This document shows positions 6,206 through 13,026 of a stretch of DNA of 13,026 nt, piece by piece. This DNA comes from Pseudobdellovibrionaceae bacterium (GTDB lineage Bacteria > Bdellovibrionota > Bdellovibrionia > Bdellovibrionales > JAMPXM01). The notes under the pieces were generated by a model. That model was not told where the DNA came from and made no database searches. It worked only from the letters and a program-made list of their open reading frames with translations. Position 1 is the stretch's first letter. The number at the start of each line of letters is the position of its first letter. Location: the NCBI GenBank assembly GCA_913774795.1, contig CAJYIL010000544.1, positions 1 through 13,026 on the forward strand. The letters run 5' to 3'. The position numbers and the translations under genes were made by a program.

Positions 6206-8002
6206 ATGTTTTCGATGCAAGCCTTTGCTCAGCGGAGTCGCCTCACGCTCGCCGCCGCGACCCTCGTGACTCTGACGACGTCGCAAGCCTTCACCCAAGC
6301 GCAGGTCACGTCGATCGAACAGTACAACTCGGGCCTAATCGCCAACGGTGTCGCTTGGGCGGGAAGCGCTTACTACCCAAGCCTCTATACGGGCTTTGCT
6401 CCTCGCGAAGAAGAAGCGAATCGCATCCACTTCCGTTTAAGCCGTGGCAACGTGGCGCGACTCACAGTCACGCTCGACGAACAAGCGGTCCTGACCTACC
6501 TCTACAGTCTTCAGAAGCGCCGAGCGGTGATCAGCGCCGTGACATCGTCAGGCGACATCAAGCCGATGCATCGCCCGCAGAACGCGATGCACGATTCTCT
6601 CCTCGATGCGCACGGAGTTCCGCAGACGATCGCCGATTTCGAAGCTGGCCGCATCACGCGCGAGCAGTTTTACGCTCGAAGCCTTGAGGTGATGAAAGCG
6701 CTGAACCCAGGCCGCATCTTCGATATCAACCTCGACTTGAAAGCACTTAGCGCCGAATGGCGTTCGAAGATGGCGTCGGTGGTCGTTAAAAAAGCGGGTG
6801 CTCAGCTTGCGACCTACCTGGCAAAGAACCCCCAAGAAGCAGTCGTCCTCGCAAACCAAATCCTCTTCGGTCGTTTGAACGTCACGCAACTTTCATCGGA
6901 TCAAATCCAAGCGCTCGCAAAGCTTGCGGGCTCGACGGCTGATGAAGCCACGTTCGCGAACGACTACGTCGCTCTTCTCAAGTCGTTGAGCGGAAATCGC
7001 TTCGAAACCAAGGTTGTAAGAAACGGACAAACTCAAGCCGCGATCAACGGAACACAGCTTTCGATCACGGAGTTTACCGCGATCTATCCAGTGGGTTCTG
7101 TTTTGGCGACGACAAAAGACAATGCCGGCAACCGCATTCCGATGATCCGCGAAAATGGCGCTTTAAACTTCGTTTCGACCGAGCGCTTCGACGTCGACCA
7201 AATCCGGAGCGAGCCGTACTACGGCTGGATCCCGAAGATGAACTACACGCTCTCGCAAAACGCGATTCACAACCCGGCCGTCAGAACGAGTCTCTCGAAA
7301 TCTGAATTCAAGTTTCTCTATAATCAGCTCGGTATTCCGTCCAACGAACGCACCATCTGGCTCGTCTCTCGCGGGCCGGTCTCGCACGGTTGCACACGCA
7401 TGGCAGCTGGCCACATCCATGAAGTTCGCGCGGTCTTCCCTTCGAGCAACGAGGAGATGACTCGCGTCGTTTACTCAGGCAATGCCTCGACCGATTACGA
7501 TCTCTTCGATATCGACGGCAGCGGACAACTCAAAGTCATGGGCTCGAAGTACTTCGTCGCCTACAACCTTGTCTCCACAGGGAGCGATGAAGGTTACCGT
7601 GAATCAAAAGGTTTGATCCCAGAGTCATTCAACGCCGATCAATTCTACGCTCAACTCTACGGCGCAAACCAATATACCAAAGCGCAAGACACGTACGTGT
7701 TCTCGAATCCGTATATCTCTTACTTCTCAGGAACGGTCGGCCGCGACAAACGCGCGAAAGCTTTCTCCGTAAAAGTCGCAGGCGATTATCCGCTCTACGA
7801 ACAGAAGTACGAGCAAGACAAAATTCAATTCTTCGATCTCCCGAAGTTGGGTCTTAAGTCTTTAGGCGGAACAACGAATGCGTCAAAGCTCGTTCGCCTC
7901 TTCGGCCGTATCAATGCGTGCGGGCCTTTTGCGAAAGAATTCGCGAAATGCCGCGAACCTGAGTTCACTCAAGAAATGTCTTCGATCGTAGGAAAACAAT
8001 AA
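6206..8002 (+). CDS. exported L,D-transpeptidase-like protein (YkuD catalytic motif)
   Basis: The 598-residue precursor begins with a long signal peptide (hydrophobic stretch about 13-32, ending near SQAFTQAQ), placing it in the periplasm. Residues 353-357 (AIHNP) and 391-399 (VSHGCTRMA region: S393, H394, G395, C396, R398) match the catalytic pattern of YkuD-type L,D-transpeptidases, which cross-link or edit peptidoglycan stem peptides through an acyl-cysteine. The family's SHGC is intact; the spacing from the upstream histidine is longer than usual. The domain sits inside a much larger protein: about 330 residues precede it and about 190 follow, neither recognised. C572 and C582 near the C-terminus could pair. 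The start is supported by AGGGAG at five bases. It is followed after one base by the dikinase gene, so the two are surely co-transcribed and probably translationally coupled. The catalytic call rests on the motif and export signal. Confidence 0.7.
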   Translation: MFSMQAFAQRSRLTLAAATLVTLTTSQAFTQAQVTSIEQYNSGLIANGVAWAGSAYYPSLYTGFAPREEEANRIHFRLSRGNVARLTVTLDEQAVLTYLYSLQKRRAVISAVTSSGDIKPMHRPQNAMHDSLLDAHGVPQTIADFEAGRITREQFYARSLEVMKALNPGRIFDINLDLKALSAEWRSKMASVVVKKAGAQLATYLAKNPQEAVVLANQILFGRLNVTQLSSDQIQALAKLAGSTADEATFANDYVALLKSLSGNRFETKVVRNGQTQAAINGTQLSITEFTAIYPVGSVLATTKDNAGNRIPMIRENGALNFVSTERFDVDQIRSEPYYGWIPKMNYTLSQNAIHNPAVRTSLSKSEFKFLYNQLGIPSNERTIWLVSRGPVSHGCTRMAAGHIHEVRAVFPSSNEEMTRVVYSGNASTDYDLFDIDGSGQLKVMGSKYFVAYNLVSTGSDEGYRESKGLIPESFNADQFYAQLYGANQYTKAQDTYVFSNPYISYFSGTVGRDKRAKAFSVKVAGDYPLYEQKYEQDKIQFFDLPKLGLKSLGGTTNASKLVRLFGRINACGPFAKEFAKCREPEFTQEMSSIVGKQ

Positions 8003-8003
8003 G

Positions 8004-10850
8004 ATGAAATCGGCGGTTCTTGCTCTCACCCTTCTGGCAGCAGCGAGCTCATTCGCTCAAGATGCGCAGCGTGCTCAACAGATCAAATCGACTTTCGCCA
8101 CGATCAATAAGGCGAATAAAGGTCCGTTTGGTCCGAACGTTTACCAAACACGCGAAGGCCGCGTGAACGTCGCGATCTCGGGTGGACCGGGAAAGCCTAT
8201 CGTTCTTGTCCCGATCCCGAAGGGTCGCCTCTTCGTCGCCGCTTACCGTTCAAGTGATGCGGAGAAACTCGCTCAAGTTGATTTCTATCTCGGGAACTTG
8301 TTCACGACGTCGTACGTGAATTTGAACAACAAGTATCTGCTCGCACCAGGTACGTCTCCGTCGGGCTTCATCTTTAACCATGCGGCCTTCATGGCCAGCG
8401 CGACTCAAGCCAACGAAGCTCGCTCGATTGCCCGGCATATGATCATGGAGCGCTTCTACACTGAGAAATATCCCGATTCGCGAATCGCGCGGGGAGCCCG
8501 TCAGCGCGGTGTCGCCGATGCGGATGACGAAACGAAGTACTACAATTACTTCGTCGAGTATCTCGGTCGCCAGATCACGACTCCGTCGGATTACCTCAAC
8601 GTTTTCGAAATTCAGCGCCGCTGGAACTTGACGGGCGACAGCTCAAGCGTCTCGCTCAGTGACTTGCGAGCACGTGTCGCTTCGATCTATTCGATGATGG
8701 CGCCTGAAGGAACAGTGCAAACGAGCGATGTGGCAAAAGCGTTTTTGCCACTCCGGAATGCCATTCACAACTACATGACGCCGTCGATCGGCACTCAGCT
8801 CGATCAGTACATGGCGAAGTACGGCCGCAGCCTCACGCCCGATAGTCTCGAAAGCATCAAGAAACTTCGCTCGCTCGTTGCTCTCTACTACAACGTCGAA
8901 CTCGATCAACTCGTGAAGTTCGCGCAGCCAGTTCTCGCGAAAATGCCAGCGAGCACATCGGGCGTTTTGTCGGCGATGAGCCGCAAGGGCAACACACCGG
9001 ATCAGCTTGAACAGCTCAGCTATTTGATGGCACTGGTTCGCGACTCCTACATGGAGAATCGTTCGCCGGCTCTCATCCACTGGATCTTGCGCGCGAACTC
9101 GTTCATGCAGGTCGAACTTGCGGGTCGCGGCTTGGGTGCTGACTGGCTCGTTCGTTCGCGCATCGCGATCGACAGCGTTTACGCAAACGGTTTGATCACG
9201 CGCGAGCAGTGGTCGGCGCTTCGCAACTCATTTAGCGCATCGGGCGTTACACAAGATGACATGCGCGCCCGCGCATCGGAAATCTCGACTCTTATCGTTG
9301 GCGCGCACCAGAACGTCGCAACGATGTTGAATCCGGCTCTTGCAGACTGGAAGCAGATCGATCTCTCGATGGAGACGGTTCTCGACGACACGCTCCGGGC
9401 ATCAATGTTGTCAGAGATCAATCAGGTTTCGGAATATCTGAAGTCACAACTTCCGAAGTCGACGACGAAGTACTCGATCGAAAACGAAGGCACGGCCTAC
9501 GGCTACCTCATCTACATTCCGAAAGGATCGGGCTCTGAAGCCACCGCGAAACTCGATCGCACGTCGATTCCGGTTTTCGCAGAGCTCCCACTTGATCTTG
9601 GGGTCGTCGCCGGAATTATCACGGAACAGCCGCAGACTCCGCTCTCGCACGTGAGCATTAAGAGCAAATCTCGCGGAACACCGAACATGTACTTCCCGAA
9701 CGCATCTCAAGACCCCATCTTCCGCGACCTGATTGCGCGTCGTGCGCTCGTGAAGATCGCGTTCAAAGCGGGCGTGATGGATGTTCGTGAAGCAAGTCTC
9801 GAGGAGGCTCAAGGTTCGTGGGGAACGAAAAAGCCGCGCGGAAAAATCGAAATCAAAGCCGATCTTAAAGAACGCCGCATCTTCTACACCAAAGATTTAC
9901 GCAGTTCGGATTCACTGAAGGTTGGTGCGAAAGCCGCGAACTACGGAGAGGGACAAAAGGCGCTTCCGGGCGTTTTCTTGGACGGTCTCGGAATTCCGTT
10001 CGCTTACTATGCTGACTTCATCGATCGTAATACGTTCGACGGAAAGCGCACCTTGAGACAAGCTCTCACGGATCTCGTGAAGAACCCGCTTGCGAAAACC
10101 GATCGCCAATTCGTGATCAACGGCCTTGCGGCGATTCAGCAGCGCATGCTCGCTGACGACATCATCGTCGATGCGGCGCTCGTCGCGGATCTCACGGCGA
10201 AATTAAACGCTTTGTACCCGGGTCAGCCGGTTCGTTTCCGGAGTTCGACGAACTCCGAGGACTTGCCGAACTTTAGTGGAGCTGGCCTGTACGATTCGTA
10301 CAGCTACGATCCGTCGAAGCCGAAGAAGACGATTGCTCAAGCGTTAAAGAAGACGTGGGCGTCGGTCTTGAATCTCCGTGCGTATGATGAGCGCGAGCTC
10401 TTCGAAATTCCTCACCTCGACGTTTACATGGCGATTCTCGTGAGCCCAGCGTTCAAAGATGAGCTCGCAAACGGAGTCGCGGTCACACGCAACATCGTGA
10501 ACCCGCAACTCGGCCCAGGGCTCTACATCAACACTCAGTTGGGTGAAGAAGCCGTGACGAACCCAAGCCCAGATGTTGTGCCGGAAGAACTCTTGATCCA
10601 GACCGGCAAGTCACTTTCGCTTAAATACTTGAAGTGCTCGACGCTGAAGAAAGACGGGCCGATTTTATCTGACGCCGAGATGCTGACTCTGGGTCAATAC
10701 CTGGTGAAGCTGCACACGCACTTTAAGAGCGTCATGGATCCTCGCGGGAAAAACCCGAACTTCGCGATCGATGCGGAGTTTAAGCTCGCAAACCGCAACG
10801 GCCAACGCGTGATCGTGTTGAAACAAGCACGTCCTTACATCGGAAATTGA
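8004..10850 (+). CDS. exported dikinase, glucan-water-dikinase-like (PPDK_N ATP-grasp)
   Basis: The 948-residue precursor has a signal peptide (MKSAVLALTLLAAASSFA). Residues about 20-480 are not recognised. Residues about 520-590 resemble a swivelling phosphohistidine domain: GVVAGIITEQPQTPLSHVSI (533-552) with catalytic His candidate H549, close in style to the LSHVSVRAR motif of plant glucan water dikinases. Residues about 635-948 form a PPDK_N nucleotide-binding domain: GAKAANYGE (641-649), VRFRSSTNSEDLPNFSGAG (743-761) then LYDSY, GPGLYINTQLGEE (837-849), and the terminal DAEF (923-926) and QARPY (941-945). Phosphohistidine domain before nucleotide domain is the order of glucan/phosphoglucan water dikinases, opposite to PPDK and PEP synthase. 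These enzymes pass the beta-phosphate of ATP through histidine to an acceptor. Export is odd because the periplasm lacks ATP. AGGA (7990-7993) lies ten bases before the ATG, inside the end of the preceding gene. The acceptor is unknown. Confidence 0.8.
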   Translation: MKSAVLALTLLAAASSFAQDAQRAQQIKSTFATINKANKGPFGPNVYQTREGRVNVAISGGPGKPIVLVPIPKGRLFVAAYRSSDAEKLAQVDFYLGNLFTTSYVNLNNKYLLAPGTSPSGFIFNHAAFMASATQANEARSIARHMIMERFYTEKYPDSRIARGARQRGVADADDETKYYNYFVEYLGRQITTPSDYLNVFEIQRRWNLTGDSSSVSLSDLRARVASIYSMMAPEGTVQTSDVAKAFLPLRNAIHNYMTPSIGTQLDQYMAKYGRSLTPDSLESIKKLRSLVALYYNVELDQLVKFAQPVLAKMPASTSGVLSAMSRKGNTPDQLEQLSYLMALVRDSYMENRSPALIHWILRANSFMQVELAGRGLGADWLVRSRIAIDSVYANGLITREQWSALRNSFSASGVTQDDMRARASEISTLIVGAHQNVATMLNPALADWKQIDLSMETVLDDTLRASMLSEINQVSEYLKSQLPKSTTKYSIENEGTAYGYLIYIPKGSGSEATAKLDRTSIPVFAELPLDLGVVAGIITEQPQTPLSHVSIKSKSRGTPNMYFPNASQDPIFRDLIARRALVKIAFKAGVMDVREASLEEAQGSWGTKKPRGKIEIKADLKERRIFYTKDLRSSDSLKVGAKAANYGEGQKALPGVFLDGLGIPFAYYADFIDRNTFDGKRTLRQALTDLVKNPLAKTDRQFVINGLAAIQQRMLADDIIVDAALVADLTAKLNALYPGQPVRFRSSTNSEDLPNFSGAGLYDSYSYDPSKPKKTIAQALKKTWASVLNLRAYDERELFEIPHLDVYMAILVSPAFKDELANGVAVTRNIVNPQLGPGLYINTQLGEEAVTNPSPDVVPEELLIQTGKSLSLKYLKCSTLKKDGPILSDAEMLTLGQYLVKLHTHFKSVMDPRGKNPNFAIDAEFKLANRNGQRVIVLKQARPYIGN

Positions 10851-10857
10851 TTTCTCT

Positions 10858-10884
10858 CCACGCCCCTTCTAGATTGGGGCGTGG
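10858..10884 (+). promoter_or_regulatory. hairpin between dikinase stop and small-gene start
   Basis: CCACGCCCC (10858-10866) pairs perfectly with GGGGCGTGG (10876-10884) around a 9-base loop, TTCTAGATT. The stem begins eight bases after the dikinase TGA and its 3' arm contains the GTG start (10881) of the next gene. No T-run follows on either strand, so it does not look like a terminator. It could damp translation of the small gene or protect the upstream mRNA 3' end after processing. Confidence 0.5.
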
Positions 10885-11153
10885 CATATCTCCTCTACGA
10901 CAACGACGGAAAAAAGATTGGCGAGATCTCGGAGTGGAAACACGAGGTCGCGCCTCCCGCATACAAAACCTTTCTCGGTAAAACGGTCTTGATGACGCCT
11001 GCGAATGACGAATGTTCGTTCGTGTCACCGAAGCCCGTTCGCCGGAAAGACATTTTGACGATCGTGGCGGATGCAAAGACTCGCTACACGGTTGAGGTCA
11101 TGAAAGCTGTCGGCGGCACGCAAGTAACCGCAAAGATCAAAGAGACCAAATGA
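10881..11153 (+). CDS. small protein of unknown function (90 residues, GTG start)
   Basis: I do not recognise this protein. It has no signal peptide or membrane segment. It is rich in lysine and beta-branched residues and looks like a small beta-sheet domain: AYLLYDNDGKKIGEI at the start, then KTVLMTP, ILTIVADAKTRYTVEVMKAV (one strand-rich stretch) and VTAKIKE at the end. GTG at 10881 is the only plausible start, since the next in-frame ATG (10991) would remove the well-ordered first third. No Shine-Dalgarno is visible and the start lies in a hairpin arm, so efficient translation may depend on ribosomes arriving from the dikinase gene. It shares the dikinase reading frame with no further stop between. 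Its TGA overlaps the epimerase ATG (ATGA, 11150-11153), which indicates translational coupling and supports it being a real gene. Confidence 0.65.
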   Translation: MAYLLYDNDGKKIGEISEWKHEVAPPAYKTFLGKTVLMTPANDECSFVSPKPVRRKDILTIVADAKTRYTVEVMKAVGGTQVTAKIKETK

Positions 11154-12070
11154 GTTCACCTGATACCGAAATCACGCTCATCTCGGGTTCGCAAACGGCA
11201 GTCGTTTCGCCTTACGGTGCTTCGCTTCGTCGATACTTTTTGAAAAGACCGAATGGCTCCGAGTGGAATGCGGTCTGGGGTTACAGCGGCGCAAGCGCAA
11301 AACGAGGCGGGCAAGGTGATGTGCTCATTCCGTTTCCGGGTCGTATCAAGGGCGCGACTTACGAGTTCGGCGGACAAGTCCATCAGCTCGCGAAGAACGA
11401 CAAAGATGGCCCGAATGCGATTCACGGGTTCTTGCGCGCGACACTTTTCACCACGCGATCAGTGACCGATTCGTCCGCCGAATTTGAAACCGAAATTCGA
11501 GATGTCGCGGGCTATCCGTTTTCACTTCGGGTGCGCGTGAAGTACTCGCTCGATGACGCCGGTCTCAAGACCGCCTTCGAGATTCTCAATATCGGCAATC
11601 AAGCGGCGCCTGTCGGTGCTGGCTTTCATCCCTACTTTTGCGGGGCGGAAGGCGAACTTGCGGATTGGCGCGTTGTCATTCCCGCCGACACATATCTCGA
11701 GCTCGAGAGCTTTGTTCCGACGGGGCGTGTGCTCCCGGTCGACGCAACCACGAATGATTTTCGCGAAGGGCGCCTCGTTGGCTCGACGAAATACAACGAC
11801 TGCTTAGCTAACTTGAAGCGCGATACGGATGGTTGGTCAGAGGCGGTTCTCGAGTCTTCGTCAGGCCGAGTCTCGGTGAAGATGGACCAAACGTTTGATT
11901 ACGTCGTGATTTACACGGGCGACAACATTCCGGCTCCGGATCAGCGGCGTGGTTTTGCGATCGAACCGATGACGTGCGGACCTGACGCTTTCAATCACCC
12001 GACTTGGGGACTCAAAGTGCTTGAGCCGAACGAACGCTTTCAGGGCCGATACATTATCCGCGCACGTTGA
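11150..12070 (+). CDS. aldose 1-epimerase (galactose mutarotase-like) family protein
   Basis: The 306-residue protein belongs to the aldose-1-epimerase fold, which interconverts alpha and beta anomers of free sugars or, in the YeaD-like branch, hexose 6-phosphates. Visible motifs are GDVLIPFPGRIKG (56-68, R65), the KNDKDGPNAIHGFLR segment (82-96, with H92), GFHPYF (158-163, H160), YNDCL (215-219, D217) and IEPMTCGPDAFN (271-282, E272 as the likely catalytic base). H92, H160 and E272 sit where the family's sugar-binding and catalytic residues are found, and the length is normal. No signal peptide is seen, so it is cytoplasmic. An AGAGA stretch (11141-11145) precedes the ATG, which overlaps the stop of the small gene by four bases. 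The co-transcribed dikinase hints at sugar or glucan metabolism, but the exact substrate cannot be read. Its last 17 bases overlap the end of the converging minus-strand gene. Confidence 0.85.
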   Translation: MSSPDTEITLISGSQTAVVSPYGASLRRYFLKRPNGSEWNAVWGYSGASAKRGGQGDVLIPFPGRIKGATYEFGGQVHQLAKNDKDGPNAIHGFLRATLFTTRSVTDSSAEFETEIRDVAGYPFSLRVRVKYSLDDAGLKTAFEILNIGNQAAPVGAGFHPYFCGAEGELADWRVVIPADTYLELESFVPTGRVLPVDATTNDFREGRLVGSTKYNDCLANLKRDTDGWSEAVLESSSGRVSVKMDQTFDYVVIYTGDNIPAPDQRRGFAIEPMTCGPDAFNHPTWGLKVLEPNERFQGRYIIRAR

Positions 12071-12938
12071 AGTGATCGAGCACCGATCTCGCGATAACGA
12101 ATTCCTCTTTGAAATCCAGCGGATCTTCCGTCACATAGAAAACGTCTTCGCCCGAACCCCGATGCAGTCGCGCCAACTTTTTCGAAGCGTCTTTCCACGA
12201 ACGCTCTTGCCACTCCGGATTCGTAATTCTCGTGAAGAGTTCATTGATATCGAGCGCGCGTTTGACGGCTTCGCGATTCACTGAATGCGGCCGCACATAA
12301 TTGACGGCTTTCAAGATGTCTTCCGGGTTCATCAATTCGAGAATGAAGTAAGTCGCGCACATCGCGGCCAAAAGATAATCGCGGTAATGGGCTCGCGCTT
12401 TCTTCGAGGCCGAACCGGTGCGGTAAATCACTTTCATCCGCTCAAAAGTCGGCGAGAGCTTCGGGCCAATCTCATCGGCGAGAGCAAGATCGAGCATGAC
12501 GATGAGACTCTCCGCCAAATTCAAATAACGTCTTAAGCTTTCACGGTCTTTCGGTGCTGGAGGAAGAAGACGCCAGAGGGTTCGATGATTTTGTTCGTGG
12601 AAAACCGAGATCGTATTAAATCGCTCGAGCGCGAAGATCTCATCTTTCGGGTCATACACGTCGGCTTCGTTCGCCGCGAACCATTCGATCTCGGTTGCGG
12701 CGGGAGTGTAGTCGATCTCATCAGCGAACAAGTCGCTCGCGCTCAGCGACCGCATCGTCGAAGCAATACGAGGGTGAAACCGGCCCCCGAGCTCGATGTA
12801 ATGCTTGCGACTTTCGCGGTAAAGACGGCTCAACGTCAGGAGCTCGTGATCGAACGGGTACTCGTAAAGACTTAAAGCTGAGAATCGGTTTTCTTTAGGA
12901 AGCTTCGTGAGAGCTCGCACGTCTTTTAGAAACTGCAT
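12054..12938 (-). CDS. uncharacterised protein with HEQNH (HExxH-type) motif
   Basis: I do not recognise a named family for this 294-residue protein. It is mostly helical and rich in charged residues, with no signal peptide and no clear membrane segment, although 187-204 (a mildly hydrophobic helix around YLLAAMCATYFILEL) is less polar. The notable feature is HEQNH (114-118) in ISVFHEQNHRTLW, which fits the zinc-metallopeptidase signature HExxH and is preceded by hydrophobic residues as in true zinc helices. A glutamate 25 residues later (E143, in NLAESL) is at a spacing seen for third zinc ligands in gluzincins; E156 is another candidate. Without relatives to compare, a chance HExxH cannot be excluded. 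The ATG at 12938 has no Shine-Dalgarno sequence, and the promoter candidate just upstream suggests a nearly leaderless transcript. It converges on the epimerase gene with a 17-base overlap. Confidence 0.75.
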   Translation of the reverse strand: MQFLKDVRALTKLPKENRFSALSLYEYPFDHELLTLSRLYRESRKHYIELGGRFHPRIASTMRSLSASDLFADEIDYTPAATEIEWFAANEADVYDPKDEIFALERFNTISVFHEQNHRTLWRLLPPAPKDRESLRRYLNLAESLIVMLDLALADEIGPKLSPTFERMKVIYRTGSASKKARAHYRDYLLAAMCATYFILELMNPEDILKAVNYVRPHSVNREAVKRALDINELFTRITNPEWQERSWKDASKKLARLHRGSGEDVFYVTEDPLDFKEEFVIARSVLDHFNVRG

Positions 12939-12948
12939 CGAGACGAAT

Positions 12949-12976
12949 GTTATGACGGGAGTGCGGCGAATGCCAA
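12949..12976 (-). promoter_or_regulatory. sigma70-like promoter candidate, nearly leaderless
   Basis: On the minus strand TTGGCA (12976-12971; five of six match TTGACA) is followed after 16 bases by CATAAC (12954-12949; four of six match TATAAT). Transcription would start near 12942, three to five bases before the ATG at 12938. The absence of a Shine-Dalgarno sequence fits a leaderless or near-leaderless mRNA. The boxes are read by eye and the call is tentative. Confidence 0.4.
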
Positions 12977-13026
12977 TCTTAACGCTACCTCTCCAGGTGG
13001 GTTGAGATTAGAGTTCGGTCATGAGT

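Noticed and set aside
7508..7543. EF-hand-like loop DIDGSGQLKVMG in the transpeptidase-like protein (residues 435-446)
   Set aside because: The start looks like a calcium loop, but position 12 is glycine instead of glutamate or aspartate and there is no paired EF-hand.
10848..10884. Selenocysteine insertion at the dikinase TGA with the hairpin as SECIS element
   Set aside because: The hairpin is at a suitable distance, but the loop TTCTAGATT lacks the GU-type apical feature of bacterial SECIS elements, the TGA follows the family's normal C-terminal QARPY ending, and no selenocysteine gene is in the window.
13021..13026. ATG at the right edge as the start of a divergent plus-strand gene
   Set aside because: Only two codons are visible and no clear ribosome site precedes it, so it cannot be supported.

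Overview
The window reads as chromosomal DNA of a moderately GC-rich Gram-negative bacterium. The set of exported proteins (a beta/gamma-crystallin, a cysteine-repeat protein, a large YkuD protein and a periplasmic-looking dikinase) would fit Bdellovibrionota/Oligoflexia or a related delta-proteobacterial group. That placement is inference from protein style only; there is no rRNA or other marker gene here. I see no tRNA, rRNA, CRISPR array, insertion sequence or phage gene. Coding density is high, and the genes alternate between both strands in short operons.

Layout. (1) Bases 1-64 hold the probable tail of an upstream plus-strand gene and its rho-independent terminator. (2) Bases 208-1482 (minus) encode a circularly permuted ATP-grasp protein, divergent from a secreted four-motif beta/gamma-crystallin (1593-2198, plus). 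(3) A minus-strand block runs from 5943 down to 2200: an exported DsbD-N-like/thioredoxin/helical-repeat protein, then an exported protein made of eight 29-residue repeats with four cysteines each, then a GT4-type glycosyltransferase. (4) A 262-base divergent spacer leads to a plus-strand cluster from 6206 to 12070: an exported L,D-transpeptidase-like protein, an exported 948-residue dikinase whose domain order and motifs resemble glucan water dikinase, an orphan 90-residue protein, and an aldose-1-epimerase-like protein. (5) A minus-strand gene (12938-12054) encodes a protein with an HEQNH motif and converges on the epimerase with a 17-base overlap.

How the parts may work together. Five of the ten complete proteins carry signal peptides, so much of the window serves the envelope or periplasm. 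The thioredoxin-type protein next to a 32-cysteine exported protein suggests an oxidoreductase/client pair. The transpeptidase-like and dikinase genes are one base apart and both exported, suggesting a joint envelope job; with the epimerase downstream, a link to sugar or glucan chemistry is possible but unproven. The most unusual items are the exported glucan-dikinase-like enzyme (a nominally ATP-dependent enzyme outside the cytoplasm), the 8x4-Cys protein with its DsbD-like neighbour, and a perfect hairpin that buries the ribosome binding site of the cysteine-repeat gene.
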